Shown here in pieces: positions 1 to 6,417 of a DNA stretch of 6,482 nucleotides. Under the pieces are notes generated by a model that saw only the letters and a program-made list of their open reading frames with translations, did no database searches and had not been told where the DNA came from. The position numbers were made by a program, and so were the translations under genes. This stretch comes from JBFHNV01 sp965365655 (GTDB lineage Bacteria > Pseudomonadota > Gammaproteobacteria > HK1): contig CBDUCN010000294.1 of assembly GCA_965365655.1 (NCBI GenBank), forward strand, positions 1-6,482, given 5' to 3'. Numbering within the stretch: the stretch's first letter is position 1; each line of letters starts with the position of its first letter.

Positions 1-1040
1 CCCATGAACAGGTCGTTCCGCGCGTCGCCGATGCGCTCGAGGGCCTTGCCGGCCCCGCGCACCATGCAGGTCAGCGGGTCCTCGGCCAGCGTCACCGGCA
101 CGCCCAGCTCGGCGGCCAGCAGCCGGTCCACCCCGCGCAGCAGCGCCCCGCCGCCGGCGACCACGATGCCCGACTCGGCGATGTCCGACGACAGCTCCGG
201 CGGCGTGTGCTCCAGTGCCCGCCTCACCATCTGCACGATGGCCATCAGCGGGTCCTGCAGCGTCTCCAGGATCTCGCTGCTGTTGAGCACGAAGCGGCGC
301 GGGACGCCGTCGGCGAGGTGCCCGCCGTAGATCGCGATCTCGCTCACCTCGTTCTCCGGGTACGCGGCGCCGATCGCGATCTTCACCCGCTCCGCCGTGG
401 TGTCGCCGATCGCGGCGCCGTACACGCGGCGCACGAACGCGATGATGGCCTCGTCGAAGCGGTCGCCGCCGCTGCGCAGCGCCTCCGAGTACACGATGCC
501 GTCGAGCGAGATGACCGCGACCTCGGAGGTGCCGCCGCCGATGTCGAGCACCATCGAGCCGCGCGCGGCGCCGACGTCGACGCCCGCGCCGAGCGCGGCC
601 GCCAGCGGCTCCGCGATCAGCGACACGCTGCGCGCGCCGGCGCCCGACGCCGATTCGCGGATCGCGCGGCGCTCGACCTGCGTCGAGCCGCTGGGCACGC
701 CGATCAGCACGCGCGGGCTCGGGCGCACGATGCGCGACTCGCGCACCTTGTTCAGGAAGTACTTGAGCATCGCCTGCGTCAGCGTGTAGTTCGCGACCAC
801 GCCCTCGCGCAGCGGCCGGGTGACGACGATCGACCCGGGGGTGCGCCCGAGCATCACGCGCGCGGCGTGCCCGACCCCGGCGATGCTCTTCGCGTCGTCG
901 GGCGACTGGCCGCGGCGCACCGCGATCACCGAGGGCTCGTTGAGCACGACGCCCTTCCCGCGCACGTAGATGAGCGAGTTGGCGGTGCCGAGGTCGATGG
1001 CGGCGTCGAACGACAGCGCGCCGCGAAGTTGGTCCAGCAA
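1..1040 (-). CDS. mreB: Rod shape-determining protein MreB (actin homologue), 3' end cut by window edge
   Basis: MreB polymerises with ATP into membrane-associated filaments that position the peptidoglycan elongation machinery and give cells their rod shape. Reading the minus strand gives 346 residues without a stop, about the full family length (E. coli MreB is 347), ending in ARNDLFM, close to the GGDLF tail of the E. coli protein, so only a few residues are missing. Visible motifs are the phosphate-1 loop DLGTAN (residues 16-21), RPSPRVLIGVP followed by STQVERRAIRES, the phosphate-2 loop DIGGGTSEVAVI (from residue 166) and the adenosine-site GGGALLR (from residue 296). The start is a TTG at 1038-1040: it gives an N-terminus matching MreB (LDQLRG before the actin core), a CAGGAG ribosome-binding site lies 7 bases upstream, and no in-frame ATG occurs in the 100 bases before it. 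mreC and mreD usually follow and would lie beyond the left edge. Identity is very secure. Confidence 0.97.
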   Translation of the reverse strand, partial: MLDQLRGALSFDAAIDLGTANSLIYVRGKGVVLNEPSVIAVRRGQSPDDAKSIAGVGHAARVMLGRTPGSIVVTRPLREGVVANYTLTQAMLKYFLNKVRESRIVRPSPRVLIGVPSGSTQVERRAIRESASGAGARSVSLIAEPLAAALGAGVDVGAARGSMVLDIGGGTSEVAVISLDGIVYSEALRSGGDRFDEAIIAFVRRVYGAAIGDTTAERVKIAIGAAYPENEVSEIAIYGGHLADGVPRRFVLNSSEILETLQDPLMAIVQMVRRALEHTPPELSSDIAESGIVVAGGGALLRGVDRLLAAELGVPVTLAEDPLTCMVRGAGKALERIGDARNDLFM

Positions 1041-1047
1041 GCCGGGG

Positions 1048-1053
1048 CTCCTG
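1048..1053 (-). promoter_or_regulatory. Ribosome-binding site deciding the TTG start of mreB
   Basis: The minus strand reads CAGGAG here, followed by a 7-base spacer and then TTG at 1040-1038. This is close to an ideal Shine-Dalgarno sequence and spacing. It supports the TTG as the true initiation codon in the absence of any nearby in-frame ATG. Confidence 0.75.
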
Positions 1054-1113
1054 ATCGGTCGGGTCGGCGCTCCGCGGCCGGCAGGCCGCGAAGGCAGCGC
1101 GTGAGTATGCCTC

Positions 1114-1131
1114 CGCGCCGCCGGCGGCGCG
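1114..1131. repeat. Perfect 18-bp GC palindrome in the mreB/oxidoreductase divergent region
   Basis: The 18 bases are their own reverse complement, made of CGCGCCGCC and its mirror GGCGGCGCG. Folded as RNA this would be a very stable stem with a minimal loop. On the plus strand it is followed by CAGTTTCTC, a short T-containing run, which gives a weak resemblance to an intrinsic terminator. No gene reads into it from the left on the plus strand, so a terminator role is not obvious. It could act in the mreB leader or be a product of extreme GC content. Confidence 0.4.
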
Positions 1132-1150
1132 CAGTTTCTCCGCGGCGGCC

Positions 1151-1175
1151 CGGCCCCGCCCGGCGCGCGGGGCCG
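1151..1175. repeat. Inverted repeat, 9-bp stem with 7-base loop
   Basis: Positions 1151-1159 (CGGCCCCGC) are exactly complementary to 1167-1175 (GCGGGGCCG), with seven bases between them. Together with the palindrome at 1114-1131 it gives the 216-base gap between the divergent genes two strong potential hairpins. I see no T-tract after either arm, so it is not a standard terminator. No convincing -35/-10 pair is visible for either flanking gene in this gap. Confidence 0.35.
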
Positions 1176-1246
1176 CATCGCCGGCCGCCGGCGCGCGGTT
1201 GCGGCCCTGCGGCGGCGGTGTGATGGTCGTCGGAGTTGCGTGACCC

Positions 1247-1252
1247 GGGAGA
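1247..1252 (+). promoter_or_regulatory. Ribosome-binding site of the oxidoreductase gene
   Basis: GGGAGA lies 4 bases before the ATG at 1257. It favours this ATG over the in-frame TTG at 1236, which would add seven unrelated residues (MRDPGDS) ahead of the conserved FAD-binding strand. Confidence 0.6.
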
Positions 1253-1256
1253 TTCC

Positions 1257-2639
1257 ATGGCCCACACCCACGACGCGATCATCATCGGCGCGGGCCAGGC
1301 CGGGCCGCCGCTCGCCGGCCGGCTCACGGCGGCCGGCATGAAGACGGCCATCGTCGAGCGCAAGCTCGTCGGCGGCACCTGCGTGAACACCGGCTGCATC
1401 CCGACCAAGGCGCTGGTCGCGAGCGCCCGCGCGGCGCACATGGCGCGGCGCGCGGGCGAGTTCGGCGTCGACGTGGGCGGGCCGGTCAGCGTGGACATGG
1501 CGCGCGTGAAGGCGCGCAAGGACGCGATCGTCGGCGCGTCGAACGACGGCGTGACGAAGTGGCTGCAGGGCATGGATGGTCTCGACTTCATCCGCGGCCA
1601 CGCGCGCCTGACCGGGCCGGGCACGGTGGAGGTCGACGGCGAGCGCCTCGGCGCGCCGCGCATCTTCCTCGACGTCGGGGCGCGTGCGGCGGTGCCGGAC
1701 ATCGACGGGCTCGACGAGGTCGACTACCTCACCAACACCGGAATGCTCGATCTCGACACCCTGCCCGGGCACCTCGTGATCGTGGGCGGCAGCTACATCG
1801 GCCTCGAGTTCGCGCAGATGTATCGCCGCTTCGGCTCCGAGGTGACGGTGGTGCAGCGTGGCGAGCGGCTGATCCCGCGCGAGGACCCGGACGTCTCGGA
1901 GGCGGTGCGCGGGATCCTCGAGGACGAGGGCGTGCAGGTCCGGCTGAACGCCGAGTGCGTGCGCGTCGCGCCGCGAGCCGGCGGAGTGTCGGTGGGCGTG
2001 GACTGCGCCGACGGCGCGCCCGAGATCGCCGGCACGCACCTGCTGCTCGCGACCGGGCGCCGCCCCAACACCGACGACCTGGGCCTCGAGGCCGCGGGCG
2101 TCGCGACCGGTGAGCGCGGCCACATCACGGTGGACGACACGCTCGAGACCTCGGTGCCGGGGATCTGGGCACTGGGCGAGGTCAACGGCCGCGGCGCGTT
2201 CACCCACACGTCGTACAACGACTTCGAGATCGTCGCCGCGAACCTGCTCGACGGCGGGCAACGCCGCGTCACCGACCGGTTCACCTGCTACGGGCTGTTC
2301 ATCGATCCGCCGCTCGGGCGGGTGGGCCTCACCGAGGCACAGGCCCGCGACGGCGGGCGCCGTGTGCTGGTGGGCCGGCGCGACATGAGCCGCGTCGGGC
2401 GCGCGCGGGAGTTCTCGGAGACCCGCGGCTTCATGAAGGTGCTGGTGGACGCCGACAGCGAGCGCCTGCTGGGCGCGGTGATCCTCGGCTGGAACGGTGA
2501 CGAGGCGATTCATGCCCTGATCGACGCGATGTACGCCGACCGGCCCTACACCACCGTGCAGCGCGCGGTGCACATCCATCCCACGGTCGCGGAGCTGATC
2601 CCTACGGTGCTGGGCGAGCTGGAGCCGCTCGAGGACTGA
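1257..2639 (+). CDS. Class I pyridine nucleotide-disulfide oxidoreductase (mercuric reductase/dihydrolipoamide dehydrogenase superfamily)
   Basis: A 460-residue FAD flavoenzyme expected to pass electrons from NAD(P)H through FAD to an active-site disulfide; the final acceptor cannot be read from sequence. The order is typical: FAD-binding GAGQAG (11-16), redox disulfide GGTCVNTGCIPTK with C42 and C47, second dinucleotide-binding motif GGSYIG (177-182), the LLATGRRPNT segment, the second FAD motif IWALGEVNG, and a C-terminal dimerisation domain with HIHPTVAE. H441 and E446 there match the catalytic His-Glu pair of dihydrolipoamide dehydrogenase and glutathione reductase. After the second beta strand it has VVQRGERL rather than an acidic residue, which leans towards NADPH. 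The protein ends in GELEPLED, so the vicinal cysteine pair used by true MerA to bind mercury is missing, as is the N-terminal metal-binding domain. No pyruvate or 2-oxoglutarate dehydrogenase genes are adjacent, so a housekeeping Lpd role has no context support. The superfamily is certain; the substrate is unknown. Confidence 0.93.
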   Translation: MAHTHDAIIIGAGQAGPPLAGRLTAAGMKTAIVERKLVGGTCVNTGCIPTKALVASARAAHMARRAGEFGVDVGGPVSVDMARVKARKDAIVGASNDGVTKWLQGMDGLDFIRGHARLTGPGTVEVDGERLGAPRIFLDVGARAAVPDIDGLDEVDYLTNTGMLDLDTLPGHLVIVGGSYIGLEFAQMYRRFGSEVTVVQRGERLIPREDPDVSEAVRGILEDEGVQVRLNAECVRVAPRAGGVSVGVDCADGAPEIAGTHLLLATGRRPNTDDLGLEAAGVATGERGHITVDDTLETSVPGIWALGEVNGRGAFTHTSYNDFEIVAANLLDGGQRRVTDRFTCYGLFIDPPLGRVGLTEAQARDGGRRVLVGRRDMSRVGRAREFSETRGFMKVLVDADSERLLGAVILGWNGDEAIHALIDAMYADRPYTTVQRAVHIHPTVAELIPTVLGELEPLED

Positions 2640-2825
2640 TCGATCGCGGGGATGCTCCGGCGTCGTGACGCGCAGGGGGGCCGGACCTGCGCCGCCGCCG
2701 GAACGGACCCGGCGTCCGCGGCCTCGCTCCCCGGGCGCGCGCCCCCGGTGTGCGGGGCCCCGGCTTCGCGCGCGTCCCGATTGCCCTTACCCTGCGCGTC
2801 ACGGCACTTCACGGGAGACGGACCG
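2640..2825. other. GC-rich spacer between the two redox genes
   Basis: These 186 bases hold no credible gene. There is a perfect 12-bp palindrome GGGCGCGCGCCC at 2733-2744, and a neighbouring CCCCG-N5-CGGGG hairpin, neither followed by a T-run. A weak promoter-like stretch, TTGCCCTTACCCT at 2781-2793, sits at a reasonable distance before the next gene, but matches to the sigma-70 consensus are poor. An upstream in-frame ATG at 2652 would extend the next protein, but the added residues show no family resemblance. Confidence 0.4.
2813..2818 (+). promoter_or_regulatory. Ribosome-binding site of the SDR gene
   Basis: GGGAGA ends 7 bases before the ATG at 2826. This and the family-typical N-terminus (short lead, then KVALVVGAG) decide the start. 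Confidence 0.65.
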
Positions 2826-3632
2826 ATGGCGCGGCGGCTCGAGGACAAGGTGGCGCTGGTGGTGGGCGCGGGGTCGGCGGGTCCCGGCTGGGGCAACGGC
2901 AAGGCGGCCGCGGTGCTGTTCGCGCGCGAGGGCGCGAAGGTGGCGTGCGCGGACGTGAACCTCGAGGCGGCCGAGGAGACCGCGGGCATCATCGCGGCGG
3001 AAGGGGGCGACGCGATCGCGGTGCGCGCCGACGTCGGGCGCCACGACGACATCGAGGCGATGGTGCGCGCGTGCACGGACGCGTTCGGGCCGCTCGACGT
3101 GCTCGACTACAACGTGGGCCTCGCGCACGTCGGCGGCGTGGTGGAGCTCGCTGAGGCGGACTGGGACCGGGTGATGGACGTCAACCTCAAGGGTTGCTAC
3201 CTCGCGATGAAGCACGCGATCCCGCTGATGGAATCGCGCGGCGGCGGCTCCATCGTCAACATCTCGTCGATCGCGGGCATCCGCCACACCGGCGTGCCGT
3301 ACACCACGTACTACGCGTCCAAGGCCGGGATGATCCAGCTCTCGAAGGCGGTGGCGGTGGAGTACGCGCCGAAGAACATCCGGGTCAACTGCGTGCTGCC
3401 GGGGCTGATGAAGACGCCGATGGTGGAGACCTCCGCCGGGCTCACCGCGGAGTACGGCAAGGGCGACGTCGAGGCGATGTGGGCCGCGCGTGCGGCGCAG
3501 TGCCCGATGGGGCGCATGGGCGACGCGTGGGACGTCGCGCATGCGTGCCTGTACCTCGCGTGCGACGAGTCGCGCTACGTGACCGGCCTGGAGCTGGTCG
3601 TGGACGGCGGGATCACGTTGAAGTACAGCTGA
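2826..3632 (+). CDS. Short-chain dehydrogenase/reductase (classical SDR)
   Basis: A 268-residue cytoplasmic NAD(P)-dependent oxidoreductase of classical SDR length, expected to interconvert an alcohol and a ketone or aldehyde, usually as a tetramer. The cofactor loop is a variant: GAGSAGPGWGNG (residues 14-25) replaces the usual TGxxxGIG. An aspartate at 43 after the second strand (ACADVN) suggests NAD(H) preference. The catalytic tetrad is complete: N120 in DVNLKG, S148 (or S147) in NISSIAG, Y162 and K166 in YYASK. The structural NNAG motif is altered to YNVG (95-98). The PGLMKTPM segment and the C-terminal VTGLELVVDGG are typical of the family and there is no membrane segment. It follows the flavoenzyme gene in the same direction after 186 bases and has its own ribosome-binding site, so co-transcription is possible but unproven. 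The substrate cannot be inferred; names such as 3-oxoacyl-ACP reductase or glucose dehydrogenase would be guesses. Confidence 0.93.
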   Translation: MARRLEDKVALVVGAGSAGPGWGNGKAAAVLFAREGAKVACADVNLEAAEETAGIIAAEGGDAIAVRADVGRHDDIEAMVRACTDAFGPLDVLDYNVGLAHVGGVVELAEADWDRVMDVNLKGCYLAMKHAIPLMESRGGGSIVNISSIAGIRHTGVPYTTYYASKAGMIQLSKAVAVEYAPKNIRVNCVLPGLMKTPMVETSAGLTAEYGKGDVEAMWAARAAQCPMGRMGDAWDVAHACLYLACDESRYVTGLELVVDGGITLKYS

Positions 3633-3654
3633 GCGCCCGCGCGCCGCGGCGCTC
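3631..3654. terminator. Possible bidirectional hairpin between convergent genes
   Basis: Positions 3631-3637 (GAGCGCC, overlapping the last two bases of the SDR stop codon) are complementary to 3648-3654 (GGCGCTC), with a 10-base loop. A 12-bp palindrome GCGCCGCGGCGC (3641-3652) overlaps it and offers an alternative fold. The site lies in the 36-base gap between two converging genes, where a shared terminator is expected. There is no T-tract on either strand, so intrinsic termination is not well supported and the pairing may reflect GC content. Confidence 0.3.
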
Positions 3655-3668
3655 GCGCGCCGTCCGGC

Positions 3669-6299
3669 TCAGGCCTCGCGCCGCGCGGGCGCGGGGCCGC
3701 CGAGCAGCAGCTCCCGGAACCGGTCCGCCGGCAGCGGCCGGCTGAACCAGTAGCCCTGCATCTCGTCGCAGCCGTTGTCGCGCAGGAAGTCGAGCTGCTG
3801 CTGCGTCTCCACGCCCTCGGCGACCACCTCCAGGCGCAGGCTGTGCGCCATCGCGATGATCGCCTGCGTGATCACGACGTCGTCGCCGTCGCGGGGCAGG
3901 TCCTGTATGAACGACTGGTCGATCTTCACGCTGTCGAGCGGGAATCGCTTGAGATACGACAGCGACGAGTAGCCGGTGCCGAAGTCGTCGATGGACAGGT
4001 GGATCCCCATGTCCTTCAGGCCGCGCAGCACGCGCACCGCGCCGTCCGGATCGTCCATCACCATGCTCTCGGTGATCTCCAGCTCCAGGAACGCGGGGTC
4101 CAGCCCCGTCTCCCCGAGCACCCGCGCGACGTCCTGCACCAGGCTCTGGTGGGTGAACTGGCGCCGGGAGAGGTTCACGGCCATGCGCACCGCGGGCAGG
4201 CCCTGGTCCTGGAATGCCTTGTTCTGCAGGCACGCCGTCCGCAGCACCCACTCGCCGATCGGCACGATCAGGCCGGTCTCCTCGGCCAGCGGGATGAACT
4301 GCGCGGGCGACACCTGCGCCTTGCCCGGACGTTGCCAGCGCACCAGCGCCTCCATGCCGACGATGCGCATGTTGTCGATGTCCACCTTCGGCTGGTAGTG
4401 CAGCACCAGCTCGTCGCGCTCGATCGCGTGGCGCAGATCGGACTCCAGCGCCACGCGTGCGAGGGTGTGGCGGTTGATCTCGGCCGAGTAGAACTGGCAG
4501 GTGTTCTTGCCGAGCTCCTTCGCGCGGTACATCGCGATGTCCGCGTGCTTCACGAGGCTCTCGGCGTCGTCGCTGTCGCCCGGGTAGGTGCTGATGCCGA
4601 TGCTCGCGCTCAGGTGGAACTCCTGCGTGCCGACGCGCACCGGCTCCGAGACCGCGGCGAGCAGACGTTGCGTCACCGCGGTGACGGTGGCGGCATCGGA
4701 CGCGTCCTCGAGCAGCACCAGGAACTCGTCCCCGCCGAGCCGGCTGATGGTGTCCGATTCGCGCACGCACTCGTTCATGCGCCGCGCGATCTCCTTCAGC
4801 ACGACGTCCCCCGCGGCGTGGCCCAGGGTGTCGTTGATGGTCTTGAAGCGGTCCAGGTCGATGAACAGGATCGCGAGGCGCTCGTGGGAGCGCCGCGCCT
4901 TCGCGAGCACGTGTTCGAGGCGCTCGTTGAAGGTGGTGCGGTTCGGCAGGTTCGTGAGCTCGTCGAAGTGCGCGAGGTAGTGGGCGCGCTCCTCGGCGTG
5001 CTTGCGCTGCAGGAACTGCCCGATCTGGCTGCCCAGGCCGAGGATGATCTGCAGCAGCGGCTCGTCGGGCGCGCGGCGCTCACGGCTGTTGAAGATCAGC
5101 ACGCCGATCAGGGTGCCGCCGGATTTCACGGGGAAGATGAACGCGCCGCCGGCGGCCAGCTCGGGCGGATAGCGCAGCATGTGCACGCGCGGGTCCTTCG
5201 CCATCTCGGCGATCCACAGCGGCGCCCCCGACTGCCACACGGTGCCGACGAGGCTGCCCGCGATCGGCAGCTCCCCGGTCTTCCAGCGGCCGAGGTACGA
5301 CTGGATGATCGGGTCGTCGATGCCCCAGGCGTGGGCCATCTCCAGCCCGTCGCGTCCGGCGACGAAGTAGCGCCCGCAGTCCCAGCGCTCGGCGGTGCAG
5401 ATCGCGCGGATCATCGCCTGCACCGCGGCGGCGGTGGTCTCGGCGCCCGCGATCAGCTCCGTGACCGAGTGGCCGAGGGCGCGAAGCTGCTCCTCGCGGC
5501 GTCGCTCCGTGACGTCGCGGCCCACCGTCAGCACGCAGGCCTCGCCGCCGAGCTCCAGCGTCTCCATCGAGACCTGCACGACGCGCTGCTCGCCGCTCCT
5601 GTGGCGGAACAGCACCTCCTCGCCGCGCACCGGCTCCCACGAGAGCAGCTTCTCGACGAGCCGCGCGCGTTGCTCCGGATGCGGCCAGATGCCGAGCTGC
5701 AGGGCGCTGCGCCCCAGCGATTCCTCGCGCGAGTAGCCGCTGATCCGCTCGAAGCCCTCGTTCACCTCGAGGAACTCGCCGCTGTGCAGCTTCGAGAGCG
5801 CGATCCAGTCGGGGCTTGCGTGGAATGCCCTGGAGAACTTCTCCTCCGACGCACGCAGCAGCTCGTCGGCCCGCCGGCGCTCGGTGACGTCGGTCGCGAT
5901 GCCGAGCAGGCCCGGCGGCCCGCCGCCCGTCGCGGGCTGGGGCAGCAGCTCGACCTCGATGTGGCGTTCCTCGCCGCCGGCCACGATGCGGGTGCCCTGG
6001 AACGACGCGCGCTCGCCGGCCAGCGCGCGCCGGACGTGGGGCTCGATCTCGCGGTACGCGCGCTCGCCGACGATCTCGCGCAGGTGCCGGCCGACGATGC
6101 TCGCGCTGGTCAGGCCGAAGAACTCCGCGTAGCGCTGGTTCGCGAACACGCAACGGACGTGCTGGTCGCACGCGATCGCCATCACGGGCAGGCTGTCGAC
6201 GATGAGCCGCAGCCGTTCAGCTTCCTCGTGCCGGTTCACTCGCTGTCGCTTCCGTGGCTCCGGCGCCGGGGCGGCGCCCTTGCCGTGTGCAGTGAACAT
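3669..6299 (-). CDS. PAS-PAS-GAF-GGDEF-EAL cyclic-di-GMP signalling protein
   Basis: An 876-residue soluble sensor with no signal peptide or membrane span. Domains in order are PAS 1 (about 27-138), PAS 2 (about 153-263), each ending in DVTERRR, GAF (about 285-425), GGDEF (about 445-600) and EAL (about 620-865). The cyclase site is intact, RLGGDEF with GGDEF at 522-526, and is preceded by a correctly spaced RxxD inhibitory site, RESD at 513-516. The EAL domain keeps E650 of the EAL motif, R654, N709, E741, D771 and D772 in DDFGTG, K792, E828 and Q848, the residues required for metal and substrate binding in active phosphodiesterases. Both making c-di-GMP from GTP and hydrolysing it to pGpG are therefore possible, with the PAS and GAF domains probably setting the balance; their ligands are unknown. 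Start: ATG at 6299 (MFTAHGK) is preferred, with AGGA about 11 bases upstream. A GTG at 6239 with GGAAG upstream is an alternative. An ATG at 6425 would translate the hexamer repeat as an Arg-Asp run and overlap the neighbouring gene, so I reject it. Confidence 0.95.
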   Translation of the reverse strand: MFTAHGKGAAPAPEPRKRQRVNRHEEAERLRLIVDSLPVMAIACDQHVRCVFANQRYAEFFGLTSASIVGRHLREIVGERAYREIEPHVRRALAGERASFQGTRIVAGGEERHIEVELLPQPATGGGPPGLLGIATDVTERRRADELLRASEEKFSRAFHASPDWIALSKLHSGEFLEVNEGFERISGYSREESLGRSALQLGIWPHPEQRARLVEKLLSWEPVRGEEVLFRHRSGEQRVVQVSMETLELGGEACVLTVGRDVTERRREEQLRALGHSVTELIAGAETTAAAVQAMIRAICTAERWDCGRYFVAGRDGLEMAHAWGIDDPIIQSYLGRWKTGELPIAGSLVGTVWQSGAPLWIAEMAKDPRVHMLRYPPELAAGGAFIFPVKSGGTLIGVLIFNSRERRAPDEPLLQIILGLGSQIGQFLQRKHAEERAHYLAHFDELTNLPNRTTFNERLEHVLAKARRSHERLAILFIDLDRFKTINDTLGHAAGDVVLKEIARRMNECVRESDTISRLGGDEFLVLLEDASDAATVTAVTQRLLAAVSEPVRVGTQEFHLSASIGISTYPGDSDDAESLVKHADIAMYRAKELGKNTCQFYSAEINRHTLARVALESDLRHAIERDELVLHYQPKVDIDNMRIVGMEALVRWQRPGKAQVSPAQFIPLAEETGLIVPIGEWVLRTACLQNKAFQDQGLPAVRMAVNLSRRQFTHQSLVQDVARVLGETGLDPAFLELEITESMVMDDPDGAVRVLRGLKDMGIHLSIDDFGTGYSSLSYLKRFPLDSVKIDQSFIQDLPRDGDDVVITQAIIAMAHSLRLEVVAEGVETQQQLDFLRDNGCDEMQGYWFSRPLPADRFRELLLGGPAPARREA

Positions 6300-6323
6300 A
6301 CATCGACCGTTCCTGGCCGATCC

Positions 6324-6337
6324 TTGACCATTGTCAC
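6324..6337. promoter_or_regulatory. Small dyad TTGAC-N4-GTCAC, possible operator
   Basis: TGAC and GTCA face each other across four bases (6325-6336). Seven of ten positions agree with the FNR-type consensus TTGAT-N4-ATCAA, so a CRP/FNR-superfamily regulator is one candidate. The symmetric arms are only four bases long, so chance occurrence is quite possible. Confidence 0.2.
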
Positions 6338-6359
6338 CGGTTCCCGGGTCTCGGGCGCG

Positions 6360-6368
6360 TGGTAGATT
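6360..6368 (+). promoter_or_regulatory. Extended -10-like element reading towards 6418
   Basis: TGGTAGATT fits the TGn extension followed by a hexamer matching TATAAT at four of six positions. No good -35 is seen at the right distance, which extended -10 promoters tolerate. Transcription would begin near 6375, placing the hexamer repeat in the 5' leader of the rightward gene. Confidence 0.3.
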
Positions 6369-6374
6369 CCCGTG

Positions 6375-6407
6375 CCGGTCCCGGTCCCGGTCCCGGTCCC
6401 GGTCCCG
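6375..6407. repeat. Hexanucleotide tandem repeat, (CCGGTC) about 5.5 copies
   Basis: Five exact consecutive copies of CCGGTC occupy 6375-6404 and are followed by a partial copy CCG. The array lies between the -10-like element and the ribosome-binding site of the gene starting at 6418. Read on the minus strand in the frame of the c-di-GMP gene it would encode alternating Arg-Asp, which explains an apparent longer open frame there. Confidence 0.9.
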
Positions 6408-6417
6408 AGAGCGGTAC

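Larger units (their letters stand above)
6300..6417. promoter_or_regulatory. Divergent control region between the c-di-GMP gene and the exported-protein gene
   Basis: These 118 bases lie between two gene starts that point away from each other. They contain a dyad TTGAC-N4-GTCAC at 6324-6337, an extended -10-like TGGTAGATT at 6360-6368 reading rightwards, and a hexamer tandem repeat at 6375-6407. No convincing promoter for the leftward gene is visible. The region is noticeably less GC-pure around 6315-6340, as promoter DNA often is. Confidence 0.45.

Noticed and set aside
207..1223. A 338-codon open frame on the plus strand opposite mreB
   Set aside because: It is codon-aligned with mreB on the other strand and its residues are the expected complement of mreB codons. 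It has low-complexity Arg/Ala-rich content and no family signature.
926..1702. A 258-codon minus-strand open frame spanning the mreB start and the oxidoreductase
   Set aside because: It overlaps two well-supported genes and the intergenic hairpins, and the translation is Arg/Pro/Ser-rich without motifs.
1257..2639. Calling the flavoenzyme merA or lpd
   Set aside because: The MerA C-terminal cysteine pair and metal-binding domain are absent, and no mer or 2-oxo acid dehydrogenase genes are nearby. The superfamily is supported but not a specific symbol.
2652..2825. N-terminal extension of the SDR gene from an upstream ATG
   Set aside because: The extra 58 residues are unlike SDR proteins, and the ATG at 2826 has its own ribosome-binding site and a family-typical N-terminus.
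2640..2825. An intrinsic terminator after the oxidoreductase gene
   Set aside because: GC palindromes are present but none is followed by a T-tract, so I cannot support a specific terminator.
3843..6365. An 840-codon open frame on the plus strand opposite the c-di-GMP gene
   Set aside because: It is the antisense of a clearly recognised multidomain gene. Its composition is rich in His, Arg, Ala, Leu and Val, as produced by reverse-reading high-GC codons, and it shows no domain motif.
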